Shown here piece after piece: positions 1 through 9,168 of a stretch of DNA of 64,000 nt. The position numbers and the translations under genes are program-made. Source of the stretch: Steinernema hermaphroditum (taxonomy: Eukaryota > Nematoda > Chromadorea > Rhabditida > Steinernematidae). Position 1 is the stretch's first letter; the number at the start of each line of letters is the position of its first letter. The notes beneath the pieces were generated by a model, which saw only the letters and a program-made list of their open reading frames with translations, did not search any database and was not told where the DNA came from. Where the stretch lies: positions 7,874,001 to 7,938,000 of the forward strand of contig CM059621.1 of NCBI GenBank assembly GCA_030435675.1, read 5' to 3'.

Positions 1-255
1 ACTCTTCAGGGTTTCGATATCTTGGTGCAACATTCTACACAACTTCTCTTCGTCGGATTTTTTAAATTCGCCTTAGATCTCGAGAAATTAACTAAAGAGG
101 TTAAAAGCTTTTTATAAGAGGTGATCGAAATCGAGATAGCATCGCTTTTGTGGCCGGTCAGTCGGTGTGGCATTGCTTTCGGGATGGCCGGTATAAAGGC
201 TCGCGCCGTATTTTTGCAGCTGGTGTACTATTTCTCCTTGCTTTGTAGAAGCTCT

Positions 256-1318
256 CAAAATAGCTGACGATGAAGGCAACGCAGAGTTCGAGATCAACGA
301 CAGCGACCTCTACTACGCGCTGAATCCGCACAAGCGGAAGCGGATGAGTAAGGAGCAGCAGATCTATGGCGTTTGGGCAGATAAAGAAGAAGAGGTGGAA
401 GAGCGGCCCACATTCGGATCCTCCAAGAACAGCTTCATGAACTTCGTTTCCGGTGGAACTCAGGCTCCCGGACAGTCCAAGGTGGGCAAGAAGCTCTTCT
501 TCTGCGACTTATATTCATGGTTTAGATGGAGGAAACTGGCCCGAAAAACACGAAGAACGGGGGTTTCGCTGGACTTCGCAACAGTGATGACCGATCCTTT
601 GGTGACTGGGTGAAGGGATCCAAAGGAGCTGTGCTCATGAACATGATGAAGGTCAGTGACTGATCCGTTTTGATTTGTTGTACGCGCGCACTCGGGGTTA
701 CGCGACACTCGGGGTTACGTTGTACGCGACGAAGTGCTCGAAATACGAAAATGGAACGCCGCGCGGATGGCACTCGCTCGCACGGTCGGGGTTACGGTAC
801 AGGGGCTTCGTGGTGGGAGCCCGGGGCGCCATCTTCTACAAATTTTCTCGAACTGAATTTTAATTCTAGAAAATGGGTTACGAGAAAGGAAAGGGTTTCG
901 CCCTCTGGAAAGTGGAAGAAATCTGGCGCGAAACAGAAGGTGTCATACAAAACCGTCGACGAAGTGCTCGAGTCAGATGGGGTATGGGGTTCGGACTCTC
1001 GGGTGCTGGAGCGACCAAGATCATCGACATGACGGGACCTGTGCAGAAAGTGTACAACGACTACAACGCCTTTTCCACTCGAACCAAATCTGCGGGCGTT
1101 GCTCGCTCGGGTTTCGATGTCCCAGAGCTCACCCACAACTTGAATCTGCTCCTTGAAATGGAAGAGAACGACATCCGTCGCAATTACAGACTTGCGCAGA
1201 ATCTGAAGGTAAGGAGAGCTTAGCCATTTCTGTTGGCAATCCCGTATTTTTAGGATCAAAATGAAGCTCTCAAAACGCACTTGAACGAACTAGCGGCGAC
1301 AGAGCGTTCTACTTCACC
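256..1318 (+). pseudogene. Partial, frame-broken copy of a TFIP11/STIP-1-type G-patch splicing factor
   Basis: Pieces in order match the N-terminal half of TFIP11 (STIP-1 in C. elegans), a spliceosome disassembly factor. About 256-481 has an acidic stretch, then YALNP and IYGVWAD. 526-651 ends in the start of a G-patch and is followed by an intron. From 870 KMGYEKGKGF begins the G-patch core, but the rest of that domain is missing. KVSYKTVDEVLE (about 940-975) is in a different frame, and KIIDMTG...QKVY (from 1018) returns to the first frame through FDVPELTHNL to about 1209. A short exon follows at about 1254-1318. No good short intron reconciles the two frame changes. Only about 250 of the usual roughly 800 residues are present before cdc-73 begins. 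It is most likely a truncated duplicate, although assembly errors in a real gene cannot be excluded. The first exon and start codon were not found. Confidence 0.6.
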
Positions 1319-1860
1319 GAGAATATGCTCATCGCGCTTGATCCGGAGACGAGGCACTACAAACCCATTCCGATTTGATGATTTTTGTGTACAGACTTGA
1401 AAAGGTAAATGAAAGAGGCCTAGTAGGTCTAGTTTGTCTATGTCTAGCGACCACGTGCCGTTCGTGGTTCTGTTTTTCGCTCTTTCGAGTTAGGGACAAG
1501 CGGTACGGTACTCTGGTGTTACCGTCTCGATTTTCCCTGACCGAAAGCGGCGGTCTTACTGTGACTTGGCGGATATTGGCGATGTAAATGTATTTCATAA
1601 TTTCGTTTTGTTCTCCTATCCTCGCGCTGAAATATTTCCTCTGAGGCTTTTGCTCGCTTCGTTGTGAGAAGAAGCGATTTCTGAGCTATGCGCGCCAGAA
1701 TAGCACCTTTCGCGCCATTTTTGATCAGTCCTGCCCGTCCCACTGGCTGGGTCTTCTCCTTTCGGAAGCGTATTGCTTTCTCGACGGCTTATGCATCACT
1801 TTTTTCTCCATATTCATCTGCGTGGGGCGAAAAGATGATGATTGTGGTCGTTTTCAGAAC

Positions 1861-3570
1861 ATGGCTGATCCTCTCAGGCTCCTCTGCGAACACACCAAAG
1901 GCAAACGGCCGCTCAGAGAGCTGGATTGCGTAAGTTTTCTTCAGAGGAATCGCGGCTGAATCCTCTATTTCCAGGATGGTGAGGTGTACTACGTATTCGG
2001 GGACGTCGCCTATCCCCGGGATGTGAAGACGAGTCTACAGGTGTACAACAAAGCCGGAGAGTTCTATTCGCTCCAGTCGCTGCTCACGCTCTGGGAGAAG
2101 CGCCACGCACAGCACACCGTCTACGTGCGTGACGTTACCGCCTCGAACATCCAAGTCGTCACCAGGCCTGATCGCAAGGAGATCATCGACTACCTCGAAG
2201 GCCACAGAGCCGAACCACCGTCGAGCTACAGCGTCTACGCTACCGCTCCTCCGCCGACACCTCTGGCGCGCCTCAACGAACAGCGGCAGCATCACAATGA
2301 CAGCATCGATCAGCCGGCCGCGAAGAAGGCGAGGCTCGACAACGACGCCAGGGGAAATCGACTCGTTGGCCGTCTTTTGGATGATACGGTTGGTCAGAGC
2401 GCCGATGGAGAAATGCGAAGTTTGAGCAACGAGCTCACTGTGGAGCGCATCGCGGAGCTGAAGAACAAGGTCAAGAAGCAAAAGCGACATCAGATCAAGA
2501 CCGTCGACACGTGAGTAGCCCTTCTTTGACTGTGGTAACCTTTGTGGCTTCAGGATAGATGGCGACTTTGACGCCACAGATTCCGGTGCCGGGCTTGGCC
2601 TTCGCGATGAAGGAGTCCGCGCACGCACATGGCGCAACCGAAACACCTGCCTTGTCGCCCCGAACAGAAACTTCAGCAGCGTTCTCTCGGTGCTCCAGAG
2701 CCTGCAGCTACGCGAGGAGGCTATTGCCAAGCAGAAGAACGGCCAGAGCACTTCCAGTGCGCCAACGAAGCCACGAGCGCCTCAGCAAACAGGCTACAGT
2801 CGCTACGAGCAGGAGCAGTACGAGGAGGATGAAACCTCTGGATACCAGATCAACACGTCGCTCACCTTCCACGGCAGTTCGTTCAACGCTATCAAGAGTG
2901 CGCCAAACGCGAAGCCTATCGCCACTCCTTCGGCTTCGAAGCCGCCTCCACCCAGGGCCGCAGACACTTCGAATGGAAAACCTGCGAAGAGACCGTCGCG
3001 CACTCCGATCATCGTCATTCCGGCCTCAACATCCTCGTTGATCACGATGTACAACGTCCGCGACATTCTTCAGGTTTGTGTTGGTTTCGTTTCGTATTCT
3101 ATGACAGCTCTTCAGGAAATGAAATACATCAAAAACGAAGAACGGAAGAACCAACGAAGGGAGGCCGAGGTTCTCATCCAACGTAGGAAGGACGGCGGAA
3201 TTACGGTGCCGTACCGTGTAATCGACAATCCGATGAAACTATCCAACGACGAGTGGGATCGAGTAGTAGCCGTCTTCGTCCAGGTCTTTCTACTCCTGTT
3301 CTGCTCTTCTAAACATATCCTGTTTAGGGCCCAGCTTGGCAATTCAAAGGCTGGCGGTGGAACGGAAACCCGACAGACATCTTCAGCCACGTCGCCGCCT
3401 TTCACCTCAAATACGACGGAGAGAAGATGGACGCGAACGTCTCGAAGTGGAGCGTCAACATCATCTCCCTGTCGAAGACCAAACGGCATCTGGACAGAGC
3501 TAACCTAGGCAGATTCTGGCAGGTGCTCGAACGACACATCCAGAAGCACAAGCCGCATCTGAGGTACTGA
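1861..3570 (+). CDS. cdc-73: CDC73/parafibromin, Paf1 complex subunit
   Basis: Complete gene of 511 residues, close to the family length of about 510-530. Exons are 1861-1929, 1975-2510, 2554-3073, 3116-3283 and 3328-3570, with introns of 42-45 nt and consistent phases. The start MADPLRLLCEHTKGKRPL is the conserved CDC73 N-terminus. The N-terminal domain includes YYVFGDVAYPRDVKT. The C-terminal Ras-like domain starts near residue 350 with RTPIIVIPA, followed by SLITMYNVRDILQ, and ends in W-P-W-like GPAWQFKGW and a helical tail. CDC73 is a nuclear subunit of the Paf1 complex, which travels with RNA polymerase II and supports elongation, H2B ubiquitination and 3' end processing. The next gene starts about 250 bp downstream on the same strand with an acceptor-like sequence at its 5' end, so an operon is possible but unproven. 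Confidence 0.95.
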
Positions 3571-3821
3571 AGATCGAGTGAGTCGCGGAGAGGGAAGCCG
3601 TTCGAAAACGATTTGTAAAGCAGATTTGATAGTTTGCCATAAAACTATTGTGTATCACATGTGTTGTCACCACGCAGGGCGGGAGCTCCTGCTTCGGCTG
3701 TTAAGAAGGGATCTGGGGGTGTTCATCAGATCCAACGGACTGTTTCCACCTGGTGTCGAGGTACACCCCATAAAACCCTGCCTTGAGCACAGTGTGTTTT
3801 CAGTCCTTGCCGGTCTTCAAA

Positions 3822-4958
3822 ATGTCCTTGTTTTGGGGCTTCCTCTGTTTTTCTGTTTTCTGCTCTTATCGCACACGCGTCACTCCCAACCTCGTCCTTC
3901 TCATAAACGATTCCCACCCGGAGACGCTCCATTTGTGTGCATTTCTTATCTATCGCATAGTTAACCCTCCGATGGCCACTAACCACTCCGACCGTATTCT
4001 TCAGCCCGTTTGGGATTTTATTAAAACACCCCGAACCGCTCCCTACATCAGTTCGCCTCTTTTTCCGCCTATTTACGCGCTGTCCATAGACTACACGTGG
4101 GTCCTCGTCTTCACAGGTACGATAGCTCCTCCTCTGCCCTCCAGGCCCGTGTTCAGTCATCGACCTCTACCTCTGTAATCTTCCCTTCTTCAAGAGATAC
4201 AAGATCCAGAAGAACAGGGTGGTCACATGGCCTCTGATGAAAGAATCTCTCAAGCTCCAACTCAAGAATCAGCTCCTCTACATCTACCCGATGGCGTTCG
4301 TCCAGCTCATGTGGGTCCCGCCCACGGTTCTGCCCGAAGAGGCGCCGACGCTCCCCGAACTCTGTGGACAGGTCTTCTTCTACTTTTTGCTCTTCGATGC
4401 CGCCTACTTCTTCTTCCACCTGGCGAACCACAAGGTACGAAAAGGGGCTTCTATCTTGGGCTCTAGTCGACTTGTAGATTCGCTGGCTTTACCACTGGTG
4501 CCACTCGGTCCACCACGAATACAGTAGTCCCTTCGCCGCCGCTGCTCAACACCTACACCCCTTCGAACTCTTCTTCGTCGGCGCCTTCATCACGACGATT
4601 CCGTGGACCCTCGATACGCACCCACTCACTTACTGGGTGTGGTTCTTCGTGGCGCAGAGCATCTCCTACGAGGTAACCTTCGGCGTTCCCTGTCCCAACA
4701 CGCAGAGATCAGGTTCACACGGGCTACGACTTCCCGTTCGCCCTGCACCACTTTGTCCCTTTCTACTCCGGCGCCCCAGCGCACGACATGCACCACCTTC
4801 GGCCGCTGACGTGCTTCCAGCCGTGGTTGAACTACCTCGACCGTCTCTTCGGGTACCACGTCTCCTACGAGGATCTTCTAAAGATGAGAAAGGAACAGGC
4901 CGAAAGGTACGGCCGATACGACGAAAGCGACGTGAAGGGATTGAAGAAGATCAACTAA
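3822..4958 (+). CDS. Fatty acid hydroxylase / sterol desaturase family membrane protein (FAXDC2 or C4-methylsterol oxidase-like)
   Basis: Four exons: 3822-4116, 4157-4434, 4478-4672 and 4713-4958. The three histidine boxes of the di-iron hydroxylase superfamily are all present: HLANH at the end of exon 2, HSVHH in exon 3 and HDMHH in exon 4. A further HTGYDFPF...HHF motif is typical of the family. Several hydrophobic segments flank the boxes, as expected for an ER membrane enzyme that uses O2 to hydroxylate lipid or sterol substrates. Two in-frame starts are possible: 3822 (337 residues) and 3972 (287 residues, starting MATNHSDRILQPVWD). The shorter form fits nematode relatives better, and the upstream stretch may be 5' UTR. 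A pyrimidine-rich acceptor ends at 3802. The exact substrate cannot be told from sequence. Confidence 0.88.
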
Positions 4959-5379
4959 GTTGTTGCTGTTTGTACATACATAGTAGCTGGAGGGATACAC
5001 AAAATGCATAAAATCCAGTCCACAGACAGACTCTTCAGTGGCTGTCTATCAGACCAACGGTGCAAATTGCGGCTGTCATTTTGCAGTGGGAGTCGATGCG
5101 AAGCGGCTGGAAACCGACCGATTTCACGCAGATTTACTCGACGAAATGATTGGAATTTCGTGCAAAGTTTGTCTGCTAGACAGTGTCCTTCGAAAGGTTT
5201 CCATCGCAATCTATTGCAATCGCTTCTTCTTTCCAAATGTCACATTATCCTGTATCATATTCTCAACGTGGCCTCCTTCACATTTGGCTCCAAACAGCCA
5301 CCCACGTCTGCATACCAAAAGACCATTAGAGTTTCTTCCCCAGCAGAAGAAGACGATTGTGCCTTCAATCGCACCAACA
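4959..5379. other. Intergenic, 421 bp
   Basis: No coding exon, RNA gene or repeat is recognisable here. It separates the hydroxylase-like gene from the galectin and presumably contains the 3' UTR of the first and the promoter of the second. Confidence 0.6.
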
Positions 5380-6459
5380 ATGATCGTCCGATCCCTTCTT
5401 CTCCTTTTTCTCGTCTCGCTGCTGGATTCGTCCAACGCCGTCTTCTTCCAGAAGGAACGCTATGACGACTACAACTTCTGGGCTGACACTAATGGCTACC
5501 TTCCGTTCGAGGTCGCCCTCAACGAGACGTTGTTCTTCGCAAATGTTGTCCGCGTCTCTGGGAAGATCTACCTGAACACGCCGAACCGGGAAGAGCCGAA
5601 GGTGTCGATCGACTTCAAGGACAAAGACAAGAAAAGACTGATGAGCCTCGAGATTCTGACGTCTCCTTCCATCGCTCGACTGACATCTCACGAAGGAGTA
5701 GGTCGATTCGATAATGACTATATGCACTGAATTCTGTAGAACAAAGCAGAAGTGCAGCACGACTTCAGGCCAGGCCAGACTCTCATTGTGCATTTCCGAT
5801 TCCACGACGACCTGGTCGAAATCTTCGTCAACTTCAAGGATTTCGCCGAGTTCGCCATCCAGTGAGTTCCTCCTCCCTCGACGGTGCATGAAGGTCCTTT
5901 CTAGTCCCTCGACTGAAGCCATCCAGAGTATCTCTGTCGATGGTGACTTTGTCCTTCAAAAGGTGGACTTAGGGAGACAGAACGTATTGATGGATCAGTG
6001 GGAGCACGACTATGGATCTCTGAAAGGTACGTAGGCCCCACTCGTCCTCAGAACGGCCTCTTCAGAAGGAAGAGTCGTCGTGACGGGACAGGTCAACGGC
6101 GATTTCGAGATCGCTTTCCGCAGCTCACAGAAAGACATGCCCCTCTACGTAAATCCCCGGTTCGGTGACAAAGAGGTGGTCCGCAACGCCTACATCGGCT
6201 ACAACGGCAAGTGGCAAAACGAGGAGAGGTGGGGCGGCTTTCCTTTCGTCCGCGGCGATCTCGCCGAGATGACTTTCTTCGTTTCAAACGATGGCGTTGA
6301 GGTAGGGCCACGATCCGCGGGTTAGAGGTTTCCTGTCTTCAGTGCTACGTGAACGGCGAATACGCATTCGAGTTCAAGCATCGCGTCACGGACTTCCTGA
6401 AAAACTACCGAACTCTGTACATTCGGCATTTGCGCCCTTGGAATGTTCTTTGGTCATAA
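5380..6459 (+). CDS. Secreted tandem-repeat galectin
   Basis: Five exons: 5380-5697, 5740-5861, 5905-6026, 6066-6301 and 6343-6459, giving 304 residues. The N-terminus MIVRSLLLLFLVSLLDSSNA is a clear signal peptide, which is unusual because most galectins leave the cell without one. Two galectin-type beta-sandwich domains follow. The first (about residues 35-165) lacks the NPR and W-E-R sugar-binding residues. The second (about 175-304) has VNPRF, VVRNAY and KWQNEERW, so it keeps Asn, Arg, Val-Asn, Trp and Glu-Arg of the galactoside site, but the His before NPR appears to be Tyr. A poly(A) signal AATAAA lies at about 6474-6479. Likely role: extracellular beta-galactoside or glycan recognition, possibly in defence or the cuticle surface (inference). 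Confidence 0.9.
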
Positions 6460-6852
6460 AGTGATCGTACGATAATAAACACCTTGATGCTGCAATATCT
6501 TTTACCAGATCATGTGCCTTCCAGGCAGACTGGACTTCAAAACGACTCTCAAGACTTGTTCCAGAGTTCGAAGTGTCGCGGCCTTTGCACTCGTCAGCGT
6601 ATCTGCTTGCATCCATTCTTCATGCGCACTATCATTTCCTTCTTTTCGATCACTACTTCCCACGATTAGTGCTCATGTTGATGCACGAACAAATTGGTTC
6701 AAAAACCCCCCACGCGATCGAAGTCACACATACCACGAAACTCGGTAATCATTACATTTTCGGAAGGCTCAAGTGCCGAATCATCAAGATTCTGAAAACA
6801 AAGAAGCACCCATAGTTTATTCTGTTTCCACACACATAGCAAAAAAAGAAGG
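6460..6852. other. Intergenic downstream of the galectin
   Basis: Contains the galectin poly(A) signal near its left end. No convincing gene was seen. Short open frames here lack a recognisable product, signal peptide or splice structure. Confidence 0.5.
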
Positions 6853-6976
6853 AGGTGGTATCCAACAAAGAAAATTCCGTTTTGGGGATGTTGAACACCG
6901 TTGGACTCCTTTGCGGCACATGGTCAAGGAGGCTCCTTATCAGATTCGCCACATGCTTTGAGATCTTCGGCGGCAT
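6853..6976 (-). pseudogene. Fragment of a polo-like kinase exon
   Basis: On the minus strand the segment encodes [20 protein letters not shown] followed by [14 protein letters not shown]. It closely matches exon 4 of the kinase gene on the same strand at about 14,920-15,060 (C-terminal kinase lobe). The DNA is similar over roughly 120 bp, by eye about 85 percent, and includes part of the downstream, less conserved coding segment. No neighbouring exons of a kinase are visible, so this is an isolated duplicated fragment rather than a gene. Confidence 0.7.
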
Positions 6977-7503
6977 CTCATAAATAAGTTGCCGAATATA
7001 ACTTTCAATCCTCTAAAGAACAAATACGAATTATTCGATACGAGAGCATGAAGTTCACCCGTGAAGTTCATGTTGAACGACATCACATCATTCACCGCAA
7101 ATTCACCAATTCAAGTGTCCAGGGGATCGCTATCGGAAGATGATATATGGCATAAGAGATGGGAGGATCAGCAGCTTTACGTAGACAGCAGACCGTTGGC
7201 GCTAAGTAAGCAGTCTACTGTCATTCCAACGTACATTGGCGAACTCGCCCACTTGGCTTGGCTCGCAATCCGAGGCTAGTCTGTGGCTACATTCCTCAGG
7301 GTTACTTGCCCACCAAGTTTGAGCGCTGCTCGTAGGTTGCAGGCTTTCCAACGGGGTCTCCGAACAGACTCTCAATTTCAGTATCTGCTGTCCAAACAAA
7401 GCAAGATATCAGCGTCGCATCGCTTCGTAGATCGCTTTAGCATTGTGTGAAAACACATTTATCGGAATGCATTGAACCCAAGAAATCGTCGAAAATCTGC
7501 ACA
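6977..7503. other. Intergenic, no gene seen
   Basis: AT-moderate sequence between the kinase fragment and the small secreted-peptide gene. No domain, RNA gene or repeat was recognised. It probably contains the promoter of the downstream gene. Confidence 0.5.
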
Positions 7504-7818
7504 ATGGTCTTCAAAAAGATCGCCCTTCTTCTCTTTCTCGGTGTCGTTATTCTCCAGGTTAGTACCCACAAAAGCACGGTCTTCTCATCTCCCTTTCAGG
7601 TGTGCACTGCGGCGCCAATCGAAGGCTACCTCGCTGGCCTGGAGAACGAAAAGGTCGACAAGTTTCTCGAATATTTGAAGAACTTTCGCGAGTCCGAGGA
7701 AGACAGCTTCTGGGAGGCAGCGTGGAACGTACTTAAGAAGTTCGGAGTGATGGCCGCGCAGGCTTTCAAGAATTACGGTAAATCGATCGCCCGAGTCAGC
7801 CCCTCTCCCGCTAATTGA
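7504..7818 (+). CDS. Small secreted protein, unknown function
   Basis: Two exons: 7504-7557 and 7600-7818, encoding 90 residues. The 42-nt intron has GTTAGT at its 5' end and CCCTTTCAG at its 3' end and is a multiple of three, so the unspliced frame is also open. The N-terminus MVFKKIALLLFLGVVILQ|VCTAA is a signal peptide, with the exon junction inside it. The mature part (about 68 residues) is helical and charged at first (EKVDKFLEYLKNFRESEED), then WEAAWNVLKKFGVMAAQAFK, which could form an amphipathic helix. No cysteines lie in the mature part. A poly(A) signal AATAAA occurs at 7846-7851. I do not recognise the family. Antimicrobial-peptide or neuropeptide roles would be guesses. Confidence 0.72.
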   Translation: MVFKKIALLLFLGVVILQVSTHKSTVFSSPFQVCTAAPIEGYLAGLENEKVDKFLEYLKNFRESEEDSFWEAAWNVLKKFGVMAAQAFKNYGKSIARVSPSPAN

Positions 7819-9168
7819 ATTCCCTTTTGGAGTATTAATTTGTCCAATAAACGTGTGCAGTCGTAACCGCCGATAAATTACCTACCAACTTGACGCCAGC
7901 GCCAACTCCCCGTCCCCATAGAGAGCGCTAAACACTGCTTTTTTCCGATTAGGGAAAACGGTGGGAACTGCACATTGGGAACGTTCCCAGAAATTTGTCT
8001 TTTGTCTTCAGATGTGCCTGGCGATGTCGCCTCCACTCCCCTAATTGTTTACTTTCAAGTGGATCGGAGATCGGAGGCGCACAGGTCCTCAACCGGCGAC
8101 CTTCCCGAACTCTCCCTTGTTTGCAGTGGCTCCGTTCGAACGTCGAAAGACTCATAATCCACGAGCACTTTCGGCGATCGACCGCCACTCTAACAGCCCA
8201 CACTGATTGACATATCTGGAGGCTAACGATCTCCGGTATCGCGAGGCGATAAGCCCCGATGGACACGTCGACTCCGGGATCCGAACTGATAGTGGTGACG
8301 GAAAAGGGAGAAGTTCGTTCGGGAGATGGCAAAGTGCGTGAAGAGTTTTTGAGTGAACCTGTGGATTCGAAATGGTTCCACCGATGTAGAGATGCACTTT
8401 CGCTTCCTCTTCTGCAGATCTCACGCTGATTCTGTTTTAGGCGTGGAACGATCCATTCCCAGTGCATCTGAGAGTTTTTCGAAGCGGCGGTGCTGTAATA
8501 GTTCTCAAATAGGGCTCCCATCCACTTAGCGGCGGCGCTGCCCTCCTCCGATCGGCGATCTTCATCTGAGCATCGATCGGAGGCGACGGTCCCCCAACGT
8601 CGATCTGCGGCGATCGCGGCGCCCGACGACCTCCCCACCGCGACCGTCCGCCGTGATTGGCCCGATTCGCCTTGTAGTTTGCGGGCATTCCGGCGACGTG
8701 GCAGTCGCCCCTCCACTCGCCCGATCGCGATCGTCCGTCGCCGCGGCCATTCACTTCCCATTCCGACAGTCGCCGCCGGCGCCCCTCCGCTCCTGCTCGC
8801 TTCGAATGCTTTCGCGGCGGGACCCTTGGCTCGGACGGCTCCGCGCCTTCCGTCGCCGAATCCGTATTCTGCGCGCTTCGCACTCGCAGCATCGCTTCAG
8901 TTTCACTTTCCGTGTATTTCCCCACCGTTTGTGTGTGCCGACGCTACGGTGGCGTCCGTTCAGGTCAAGGTCATCTCCACGTGTTCGTTTGTTTATCAAA
9001 AGCTTCTTCGACGAGGCGCATAAGCCATTCGCCGTTTATCCCTACTCGCTTCAGAGCTCGCTGTTGCCAAGTCAGCACTCGGACTGAGAGGACGAGTGCC
9101 ACCCCGAGGACCGGAACGGAACGAACCCCCACCTGCACGACGTGTCTACGCGAGCCGGACCTACTGTC
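7819..9168. other. Upstream region of vigilin, GC- and CpG-rich in its second half
   Basis: No gene was found. From about 8,520 to 8,780 the sequence is crowded with CGATCG, GGCGATC and similar GC-rich words, and it opens long shadow frames on both strands without recognisable protein content. It directly precedes the vigilin coding region, so promoter and 5' UTR are the simplest reading. Confidence 0.5.

Noticed and set aside
3578..3790. Extra 3' exon of cdc-73 or a separate small gene in the gap before the hydroxylase-like gene
   Set aside because: The frame is open but its content is not recognisable, and cdc-73 already ends at the normal C-terminus.
7949..8925. Long minus-strand frames rich in Arg upstream of vigilin
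   Set aside because: They overlap each other in different frames within CpG-rich sequence and lack recognisable domains, splice pattern or conserved start. They are better explained by composition.
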